Shown here one piece after another: positions 55,174 through 64,000 of a DNA stretch of 64,000 bases. The DNA is from Anastatus disparis (lineage: Eukaryota; Arthropoda; Insecta; Hymenoptera; Eupelmidae), in the NCBI GenBank assembly GCA_017163975.1, contig JAFFSR010000249.1:4277001-4341000 (forward strand). Direction: 5' to 3'. Position 1 is the stretch's first letter. Every line of letters starts with the position of its first letter. A program made the position numbers and the translations under genes. The notes below the pieces were generated by a model, which was given only the letters and a program-made list of their open reading frames with translations, was not told where the DNA came from and did not search any database.

Positions 55174-55735
55174 TTAAGTAGCTAAAATAAGTACGAATTT
55201 TTTGAGATAAAAATATTAATAAATTTTCGAAATATTCATTTTTTTCGGTAAAAATTTTTTTTTTCAAACGAAATTTGTCCTCAGGAAAATGATCGTACAG
55301 ATCGTACCAGGGCTCATTTTTTTATTTTTGAGTTATACATTTTGGTGAAATAAGAGAAATATAGTTACAATTCAAAAACATCCTCAAAAATTCAAAAAAA
55401 GAAAAAAGTAAAAATTGCAAGAATTAATTTTTCAGCAATTATTGATAATTTGCTTAAATTTTTTAATTAATTAAAATTATTTGTTCACTATTAACTTGTT
55501 CATAAAAAATATAAAAAACTGTATTATGCAGTATTCATCCCCTCTCTTTTAGCTCTTTATTTCGTTCCGGAGCAGCTGCTCCATTCGTATTCGAAATATA
55601 TTGGTGTTAACGGTCTTCTGTCAAGACTTATAAATTTGACCACCAGATGTAATGTACACGTCAATTTTGGCGCTGGCGACAGAGTATCTCTCTATCTCTC
55701 TCCCTCTGTTTCTCTGTTTCTGTTTGTTTTTGGTT

Positions 55736-56644
55736 TACATAAATGATGCTCTGCTTGCCTTATCATCGACAAAGCATATTCTTTTTGCTGATGACCTCCA
55801 GGTTTATAAATCTTTTTTGCCTGTAAATCTCGAAGATGAGGTTAACCTTATCAATCATGATGTTACATCTGTCATTAAGCGGGCAGAGGAAAATGGGCTT
55901 CTTTTGAATGCTCTTAAAACACAGGCCATTTTCATCGGCAGTGAGAAATTTATTTCTCGCTTAAATGACAATCCATCCATTCCATCTATATATGTAGGAA
56001 ATACTATTGTTCCTTACTCCTCTGTTGTTAAAAATCTTGGTCTGGGGATTTCTTCTACACTGGACTGGAGTAAGCATGTTTCTTGTACTGTGCGAAAGAT
56101 TCATGGCACCTTAAGATCTCTTAAGTTCTATAAATATGCATTGGCCTTAGATACGAGAAAGCAATTAGTGGAGTCTCTTATTTTTCCAATTCTTGATTAT
56201 GCATCGGTTGCTTATGACGATCTGCCTCAAACGCAAAACTTACGTCTGCATAGAGCCTTCAATGCCTGCATCAGATTTATTCACGGCCATATTGGTTGGC
56301 GTAGCAGAGTTACACCTTATAGACTTGACTATGGATGGTTGTCTGTTAAAAACAGACGTTTATATCTTAAGATGTCTCTTGCTTTTAATGTTATTTCACA
56401 TAATTCTCCATCATACCTAGCCTCTAGGTTTATAAGGCAGCATGTTGATGCTTCAGTGCGCTCATCAACCAGACTACCACCCAGGTTGTTCATCTGTCCA
56501 AATGTGCGTACTGCTGCTTTCCAACACTCATTTGCCTTCTCGGAAGCGGAGTATTTCAATAAAGAGTTATCCTCATTGGAGTCTTTCTCTCCTGAGGCTT
56601 CGCTCTCTTTTAAGCGTTCCTTGTATAATAAGCTTTTATTATAA
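55736..56644 (+). pseudogene. LINE reverse transcriptase, C-terminal half
   Basis: Open to the TAA at 56642-56644. YINDALLAL precedes FADDLQVYKSF (RT motif C, about 55783-55815). Then come NALKTQAIFIGS, VVKNLGLGISSTLDWSKHV, LRSLKFYKYALALDTRKQL, FPILDYASVAYDD and a C-terminus FKRSLYNKLLL, all typical of the CR1/Jockey-group RT thumb and C-terminal domain. The fingers and first catalytic Asp are missing through truncation, so it is inactive even though the frame is intact; the residues before YINDAL in that frame are not LINE sequence. Few mutations suggest a recent insertion. Confidence 0.85.
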
Positions 56645-57195
56645 TTAAGCTTTTATTATAATAAAATTATTAAGTGAATGTGAGTTGTGGCAGCATGAAA
56701 CTGGTACAGGCTAAGTTTCATAGTAGTTATGATTAGATGAATCATAACTTTCAATTATGAATTGTATAGATTACTATTGCTTGAAACATAATTTAAATTG
56801 AGCACAAGACTATTTAGTAACAACTAAACTCATTTAATTGTTAATTGCTATTGCTTATGTACTAAAATTTTGCTATTGTTTAATTAATTATCCTATAATT
56901 ATATATATTGTTTATCTAATTATTTCTATACTGTATTGAATAATTAATTGTTATTTTGATTTACTTACTTGTATTATATATGATATTCTAATTAATTTTC
57001 TACAAGATTATTATCTATATTGATGTTATCTTTATTTGAATAACTTCAGAAAATGTATATTATGCTTTTCACATTTGATCTCTTACTTGTTATTATTATT
57101 ATAAATTGTAATACGTCGTTGTAATATTTCTTTAGTGCCAGACAGGGTTCTACCCCAAGGCCAAATAAATAAGTCTAAGTCTAAGTCTCTCTCTA
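55736..57195 (+). mobile_element. 5'-truncated LINE of a second family
   Basis: Starts abruptly inside RT after a pyrimidine-rich stretch (55681-55735) and ends in aataaataagtctaagtctaagtctc (57163-57190), a (GTCTAA)n tail. Different family from the LINE at 1-5240: the active site reads FADDLQVY and the tail unit differs. 56645-57160 is its 3' UTR. Confidence 0.8.
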
Positions 57196-57528
57196 ACTTT
57201 ATCTTTTTACAATGCCTCACACATACATAGCAGACATATAATACAAGAAACTGGCGTCAGTTAGTCCAAATACGTTGTTTTGTGAGCATCATTTCAGACT
57301 TTACAGTTTCAAATTTTTAGTTGTTTATACTGCTGACAAGTTTTTTTATTGTTGAAGTGATGAAACATAAATAATTAACGCACAAGATTTTGCAACGTAA
57401 AAATAAAAAAAATAAGGGAGTGTCACTCTTGATTTTACAAATTTCCTTAATTCATTTGTATATTATATGGATATTTGACTTGAAAATATGTACGGTAGTC
57501 TTTTTTTTTTGTATTTACATGATTTATA

Positions 57529-58317
57529 CACTGAAAAAAATCAGCCTTCATTACTAGGCACTCTGAAAGTCACTACCGGAGTCGCTCTGGCAACGAGTAT
57601 ACAGCCTATATTACTGGTGAGACTAGCACTGTTCACCACTTAACATAGAGAAACTATCAACGATGATGTGGGCGTAACTGTTAGTGAAATTATTTAACAA
57701 TTGAATATATTTATAATGTTCTAAATGGAAATCATTTATGCAAATAATTTATATGTTACAATATTAATGTTAATTTAACCTGAAAAATAAGTTATAATGT
57801 AAATTTAATCTAAAATATTATTTGTATGAGTTGCGATTTTTTCTTAATAGCAAAAATAATGTTTTTAACAATTATAAAAAAATAATAAATTAATGATTAT
57901 AAATATGAAATTACATCATTAAAATATGTTATAAAAAATTTTTTAAATCTATTTTCATTTGAAAAATTTATTTTTTTCTCAAAGCATTTACTATTATCTT
58001 TGTCATTTTTATCAAATGATTCAAATAATCTATATTTAAAAGCATAATTTTACGATTTTTTATATTTATTGAAAACATTAATATTGTAACATATAAATTA
58101 TTTCCATAAATGATTTCTATTTAAAACATTATAAATATGTTAAATTGCTAAATAATTTCACTAACAGTTACGCCTACATCGTCGTTGACAGTTTCTCTAT
58201 GTTACATTGTAAATACTGCTGGTCTCACTAGTAATATAGGCTGTATACTCGTTACCAGAGCCACTCCGGTAGTGACTGCCAGAGTGCTTAGAAATGAAGG
58301 CTGATTTTTTTTCAGTG
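57529..58317. mobile_element. TA-flanked palindromic MITE with CACTGAAAAAAATC ends
   Basis: 789 bp; cactgaaaaaaatcagcctt against aaggctgattttttttcagtg; accggagtcgctctggcaac against the arm near 58245-58270; tatgttacaatattaatg against cattaatattgtaacata. TA at 57527-57528 and 58318-58319. No coding. Confidence 0.88.
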
Positions 58318-58439
58318 TATAACATATATTATCTGATTTTTTTGTCAGTAAACGAGAGAAAATAATGTATTGGAATAAAAACCGTCTAGTGACACAATTA
58401 TTCGAATTAATTGAAAATTGCCTATATCTTTAGTGACTT

Positions 58440-58510
58440 TTTCAATGAATATATATACACATATACACATACGTTCATATACGTACTTTCATACTCATAC
58501 ACTTACTAGC
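58440..58510 (+). repeat. ATACAC/ATACGT microsatellite
   Basis: Short run of atatacacatatacacatacgttcatatacg. 58510-59165 otherwise AT-rich without features. Confidence 0.7.
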
Positions 58511-59173
58511 GCTCGAGTAGCACGCAAGCGCGCATGTTTCGAGTTTATTTTGAAAATTAAATTTATATATATTTTTTATTATTCTGTATAAATATATTAT
58601 TATAAAATATTTTTTTTTTTAAATCCATAATAATTACAAATGATTACAATATTTCGATTTTTTGAATCAAAAATGGTATATTTTCATTTAAAAAATCGAA
58701 TCATTTCAAATCAACTTTATTTCAATAAATGAATTACCCAGTTATTTTAATATATTTATTCTACATTTATCATCTATAAGATCTGCTTTATTACATCATA
58801 TGAAAAAATATGAAGAAAGTATATTAGATATTGAGAGAGCACTTAAAATTAACAAATGTTATACAGTATATCAGTTAAAACTATTGTATTGTAAAACTTG
58901 ATGTTTGGCATCACAAAACTCACTTATAACTCTAAACAAGTGTATGATTAAGCTGAATTTTTATGAAAAAAGCTAAAGAACTAGTGAACAAAGTGAACAT
59001 ATATTTGTGCATGCTATGAAAAACGTAATTTTTTATCATTTAGATATAATTAATGTATCGTTGCATATATTATTCAATAATATTAAATATATTTTTTCCT
59101 ATCAAAAACTTGGAGACTTATTCATGTCAGAAAATTATCAGAAGATACATTTTTCATAATATTTGTTACTTAA

Positions 59174-59553
59174 GAGCAGGTCGACTTTTTCTGTCCTTTT
59201 CTAATCGACGAACTGATTTTTTCACGAGAACTAATAATTTTAGCGAAAAATAAAGAGAAAGTCCCATCGCGTATTAAAAAAAGCTATATTTTTTTTAATA
59301 AGAAAGAATTGATTTTCTTGCTTCGTTTTCAAGAAAACCTTGAAAAACTTAAAACATAGAGGTTAGGTTGGACAATTTGGTTTTTCAAAGTTTTCTTGAG
59401 AACGAAGCAATAAAATTAATTCTTTTTCATTAAAGAAAATATAGCTTTTTTTAATACGCAATGGGGCTTTCTCTTCATTTTTCGATAAAGTTATTAGTTT
59501 TTGCAAAAACTTTATTCTTCGATTAGAAAAGGATAGAGATACGTGACCTCCTC
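59174..59553. mobile_element. TTAA-flanked palindromic MITE, copy 2
   Basis: About 380 bp; same family as 54801-55173 (cttcgttttcaagaaaacct, ggacaatttggtttttcaaa). TTAA at 59170-59173 and 59554-59557. Confidence 0.75.
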
Positions 59554-59929
59554 TTAAATTTTTTACAATTTCTTATAACATCCTAAACGTATTTATCTCA
59601 AACTTTTAAATATAATGAAAGATAAATTATATTATAATAATAAATAAATGTTCTTTTTTATTTATTATGATATTGCCGAAGCATACTGTTGAAACGTAGT
59701 ATTAATTTTTTCCATTTTTTCTGATAGTTTTGATTTCTAAAAAAAATTATGGTCACAATTAATTTTGAAAAGATATTTAACATTATAATAAATATAATTT
59801 AATCATTTTACACTGTTAAAAATATTTTTAAATTTAATACACATTTAAGATAAAAATGTATCTTAAATTTAAGAATCATGTCACTTAAACTTATTTAATA
59901 TAAAAAATTATTGAAATTAATAAAAAATT

Positions 59930-61090
59930 ATAAAAATTAATATAGAAATTCTTAAGATTAAGATGACGGTTACTGAAGTTTAGTAATATGATTATTAAAC
60001 TTCAATACTATAACTGAAAATCTATTAATATTCCATGTTAATGAAAATGTTATTAAACTTAATAAATACTTAAGTTACTTGTATTAAATCTAATCTATTA
60101 ATTAAGATATATGGAACTAAAATTTATCAAGACTTTAATAAATTATTATAAAATTTAATATAGAATCTTAAAAATGTTTGACGTATTAAAAATTTATAAA
60201 AATTAATGAACTCAAGTTGAAACTTGAGATTCAAAATATTAAAACGTAAGATAAAGGATACTAAAGTTTAGCAATATGCTTATTAAAAATAAATATTATA
60301 ATTGAAAATCTATTAATATTCCATGTTAATTAAAATATTATTAAACTTAATAAATACTTTAGTTACTTGTATTAAATCTAATCTATTAATTAAGATATAT
60401 GGAACTGAAATTTATCAAGACTTTAATAAATTATTATAAAATTTAATATAGAATCTTAAAAATGTTTGACGTATTAAAAATTTATAAAAATTAATAAACT
60501 CAAGTTGAAACTTGAGATTCAAAATATTAAAACGTAAGATAAAGGATACTAAAGTTTAGCAATATGCTTATTAAAATTCAATATTATAATTAAAAATGTA
60601 TTAATATTCGATGTTGATGAAAATGTTATTAACGGGATGTCGGAGCTGCAGCAATCGAGTTTTGCTTTTTTTATTTTATCAATATCTTTTTAAATTCATA
60701 AATTTAACAAATATAATGACTTGTCCGCACTAAACCTATATTAGAACAATAATTTTTGTTAAAATAAAAAATCATTTGGACTTGTTATTTTTTTATGAGC
60801 TTGGATTGGAAATTGGATATCAAACTCGACAAACCTAACGTTAAAATACGATACATTGAAAGTTTTTATTATAACTTTGTATGTATAATATTTTGGTGGA
60901 TTTCTTGAGTTGTCCGCACTAGAGTTTAATCTTACAAATTTTTTCTTTGTAGCAAAAAAACTTGATTAAACGTATCGTTTATTCATAAGTTAGGATTGGA
61001 AATATTATTAGAAGGCGAGCAGCTTCGTCATGCTCTTAAACTTAATAATTACTTAAGTTACTTGTATTGAATCTAATATATTGATTAAGG
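59930..61090 (+). repeat. 288-bp tandem array, about 3 units, broken by a MITE
   Basis: attaaatctaatctattaat occurs at 60083 and 60371 (period 288), and the related attgaatctaatatattgat ends the third unit near 61072. Other shared phrases: aattcaagttgaaacttgag-like and tctattaatattccatgtta. The third unit is split at 60631/61036. Confidence 0.8.
60632..61035. mobile_element. MITE family with cgggatgtcRgagctgc end, copy B
   Basis: 404 bp between tta at 60629-60631 and tta at 61036-61038; removing it restores the 288-bp repeat unit. Ends acgggatgtcggagctgc and gcagcttcgtcatgctc are imperfect inverted repeats. Same family as 25021-25425. Confidence 0.8.
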
Positions 61091-61183
61091 TTGTATGGGC
61101 TATACAGTCAGTGTCAAAAGTTAGTTTTTTAGAAAAATCGTCTATATTTTTCGGTAGAAAGTAATTATTCAATTTTCAGTTTA

Positions 61184-61847
61184 CTAGGAGAGTATCAGAC
61201 CTCCGGATCACGGATTTTGCTCAAACTTTGGGATAAGTTTTCAGATGTCAAAATATGAAAGGAAACAAAATTTTAGACCCCAACGCTCAATATTTCCCTA
61301 GTTACAGGCAATTAAAGAATATCACTAAAAAAGTTACTAGATTTTCAAACGCTAACAGTTCCTTAGCATTGATACTTAAGAGCATGAAACTTTTTTTAAA
61401 TGAAAGCTGAGCTCGAATTCTTTCGAAATAGTAGTTATAGCATGTCAAAATATTATTTTTTCCCAAAGTTATAGCATAATAAACATTACACCCAATTTCA
61501 GCTTTTGTTATTAATTAATGTTTTAAAAAGAAAAATCAGGTCTAATGTTTATTACGCTATAACTTTGGGAAAAAATAATATTTTGACATGCTATAACTAC
61601 TATTTCGAAAGGATTTGAGCTCAGCTTTTATTTAAAAAAAGTTTCAAGCTCCTAGCTGTCAATGCTAAGGAACTATATGCGTTTGAAAATCTAGTAACTT
61701 TTTCAGTGATTTTCTTCAATTGCCTGTAACTAGGGAAATATTGAGCGTTGGAGTGTAAAATTTTGTTTTCTTTCATATCTTGACATCTGAAAACTTGTCC
61801 CAACGTTTAAGCAAAAACCGTGATCCGGAGGTCTGATACTCTCCTAG
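61184..61847. mobile_element. TTA-flanked palindromic MITE, copy 3
   Basis: 664 bp; ctaggagagtatcagacctc against gaggtctgatactctcctag; tta at 61181-61183 and 61848-61850. Closest to the copy at 42292. Confidence 0.92.
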
Positions 61848-62073
61848 TTAGTAACTTATTAGATAATATTAAAACAATCACTTTAAACTTTGTTTCATTT
61901 AAATATAATGAATTATTAAAGAGTTATAACATTTTAAAGTTTATAAATTTTACACAAATCTAATGCAATCATAAATAATAGTGCCAAACTTTCAAAAATG
62001 ATTTTATTTGACTGCTGTTACGTTTTTACGTATATGTATATTTATATTTAATTATAAGATGGTGGGTATCTTT

Positions 62074-62637
62074 TGTATCACGACTAATCTTGGTAATTCC
62101 AAGCAGTTAGTTTACGTGAAGAATTAAATAAATACTCAGTAATTTTGATATGAATATAAGTTTATTCATACTTTCGTCGAGAGAGATGTCTTATTATTAT
62201 TGCGTCGCCTAATACGTTCCTTGCTGCTTGCTTCAATCGGGCGTACTCCCGTCGTTCGTGGCTAAAGGTTGGTCGCTTACTCTCTCATCTCTCTGTCGAT
62301 TGGTCTACTGACTGCCTCCTCGTGGGATGTCCGGCTGTATTTATATTCGCCAAATTCGTTGTTTCCACGTGCCTATCCTTCTAGAATATTCGTTATTGAT
62401 TGGAATTTACTGATCAGTCCGTCAGTGACTTTTCGTTCTGGTCTTAACTTGTTGCTGGGTGGTCAGCTCTTTTTCTATGGTGCTCGACGCTTTTCGTTGT
62501 TTCCAGGCAGGTTATAACTTGTTAGTATGACGGTCAGCGTTTTCTATCTTTACTTGTTGGAACGTGTATTCGTCGCATTCTTTGTATATTGCTGATATTC
62601 ATTCTTATTTATTTTATAGGATATAGAATCTGTAACA
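62074..62637 (+). other. Possible LTR
   Basis: Composition becomes more GC-rich and the segment begins TGTATCACGA and ends TCTGTAACA, resembling TGT..ACA LTR ends. It contains attaaataaa and tatttatattc (TATA-like). No second copy inside the window and no clear primer-binding site follows (tctgaggccgtggtatcggc), so this is speculative. Confidence 0.25.
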
Positions 62638-64000
62638 CGTCTGAGGCCGTGGTATCGGCGCCCTCGACGATTAATACCTTTAAAATTTTTTTTTTCTGTT
62701 ATACCTAAGGCTCTATATAATTCAATGAGTTTTATTTAAGTTTGCCTAATTGTATGTATTACATTGGTTTATGTAGAGTAGTGTTGTATACCTATCAATA
62801 CATTTCTATTCTGGCTATATATCTCTCTTTGTGTATATTAAAATTTACATAAGATTATGTTTTCAAAAGAAAATGTTTTGTTCATGTTTTTCTTGCATTC
62901 ATCGTTGGATTAATTGCTGTTGAATATGTTTATTCTTGACTTCTCTGGATACGATTTTCATTCTTTTTGATTATATATATTCCTTAGAAACTGTACTGGT
63001 ACCTGAAAATATTCTTTAACAATTAATTACAAAGGGGCCCCTTAATAGCTGGAGGCTTCCAATTTTTAATACAAATTTTAAGTCAGTTTTTATTGTTATA
63101 ATTTTAATTTTTCTTTGTTTATTAATCCCTGTATACCTGCAACATGTTAGGCAGGAATCTTATCTACTTTTTACCTTGTTATAAGGTGTCTTCAATGTTT
63201 CATGCTTATTTATGATCATTAAGTTCAGTTAATTATATGCACTTTATTTAAAAATCTTTTTCTATTTAAACATGTTTATTTTATTAGTTTTAATGGTTTT
63301 CCCGTAAGTATCCCGTTATTATAATATATTATTCAAACTTTATTATATCGTCTGTTTTTCTGACATATAATTTGTTTATTAATAATTAAAGGTTATAATT
63401 ACTCTTTACATTATTTAATTGTACCTAATTTATTCCTTTGAAGGTTAATAATGATTTTCTCATGTGTCCCGATATTACAATATGGTTTATATATGTGTCC
63501 CGAAACTGCAACATGGTGTGTCCCGATATAGGTTCATGGGTCAATTCTCAATTCTATTGTATATATATTTATTATTTATTGTTTAATTATTTATCTTTAG
63601 TGATATTAAGTAACTATATGATTATTATAATGTTTGTTTATGTGTATTATTATATAATAACTTTATAATTATTACTAATGGTTCTCCTATGCTTGTCCTG
63701 ATATAGGTATATGAGTTTGTATTATTATTATTTATTGTTTAATCAATTATGTTTAATAATATTAAGTGATATTATAGTGTTTATTTATGTATATTATTGA
63801 TTATATAATAAATGATTTATTATATTTGTTTATTATTATTTATTGTTTAATTAATTATAATTCTCTTTTTTTTGAGTGGCCCGTCTATGTACTCTTATGT
63901 TTGTGCCTAAACTACACGTGCTTTATTCCTCTTTGTGCTGCAATTCGTTGCGCACACTGTTATACAATTCGTATACCTATTACGTCTGCATGCGTCTGAG
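62638..64000. other. AT-rich non-coding DNA
   Basis: No coding pattern. Three short similar stretches gtgtcccgatattacaata, gtgtcccgaaactgcaaca and gtgtcccgatataggttca lie at 63462-63540, with a looser one (ttgtcctgatataggt) near 63694. Could be leader of an element extending past the window. Confidence 0.35.

Noticed and set aside
59930..61090. CRISPR array
   Set aside because: Long 288-bp tandem units without short repeat/spacer structure in eukaryotic DNA.

Overview
The window is repeat-dominated, AT-rich nuclear DNA of an arthropod. The mix of TE families (CR1-like LINEs, Penelope-like RT, Helitrons with an associated Ulp1-like protease, Ty3/gypsy, long palindromic MITEs, tRNA-derived SINEs) looks insect, possibly hymenopteran; the order is a low-confidence inference. 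I see no intact host gene, rRNA, functional tRNA or CRISPR array. Nearly every recognisable coding stretch is a transposable-element gene carrying stops, frameshifts, deletions or nested insertions.

Layout. 1-5240: a nearly full CR1-like LINE (+) whose ORF1 is split by a tRNA-derived SINE with a 14-bp target duplication. 5866-6705: Penelope-like RT relic. 7423-12016: a 4.6-kb DNA transposon with about 440-bp inverted ends and a broken CENP-B/pogo-like transposase, itself holding two small MITEs. 12.9-16.9 kb: several palindromes and a second CR1 fragment. 17206-19047: a non-autonomous DNA element built on about 155-bp tandem units. 19.27-21.3 kb: a decayed RNase-H-like transposase gene. 21.8-30.1 kb: minus-strand Helitron material in the order helicase, C2H2 finger relic, Ulp1-like protease, Lys-rich linker, Rep zinc finger, Rep. 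30.2-34.7 kb: GC palindromes, a probable dimeric SINE with a 13-bp TSD, further foldbacks and a 1.4-kb inverted repeat. 35.6-37.2 kb: a second block of the 155-bp tandem family.

37.2-48.9 kb: one minus-strand CR1 copy cut in two by about 9.6 kb holding a Ty3/gypsy element (gag, -1 frameshift site, protease, RT, RNase H, integrase with AT-hooks, then an extra coiled-coil ORF in the env position). The gypsy pol is itself interrupted by a 657-bp TTA-flanked palindromic MITE and by a deletion with an inverted duplication at its junction. 51.9-53.2 kb: two 234-bp direct repeats differing at one base, probably LTRs of a very young non-autonomous element. 53.6-57.2 kb: a decayed multicopy gene, a palindrome and a 5'-truncated LINE RT. 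57.5-61.9 kb: more foldback MITEs and a 288-bp tandem array broken by another MITE. 62.0 kb to the end: a possible LTR followed by AT-rich DNA without coding signal.

The nesting gives relative ages: LINE and Helitron copies are oldest, the gypsy entered a LINE, and the TTA-flanked MITEs entered both the gypsy pol and the Helitron Rep. The most unusual items are the Helitron/Ulp1/C2H2 arrangement, the extra gypsy ORF with a consensus-like splice acceptor, and the TTA-flanked palindrome family with boundaries proven by disrupted genes.
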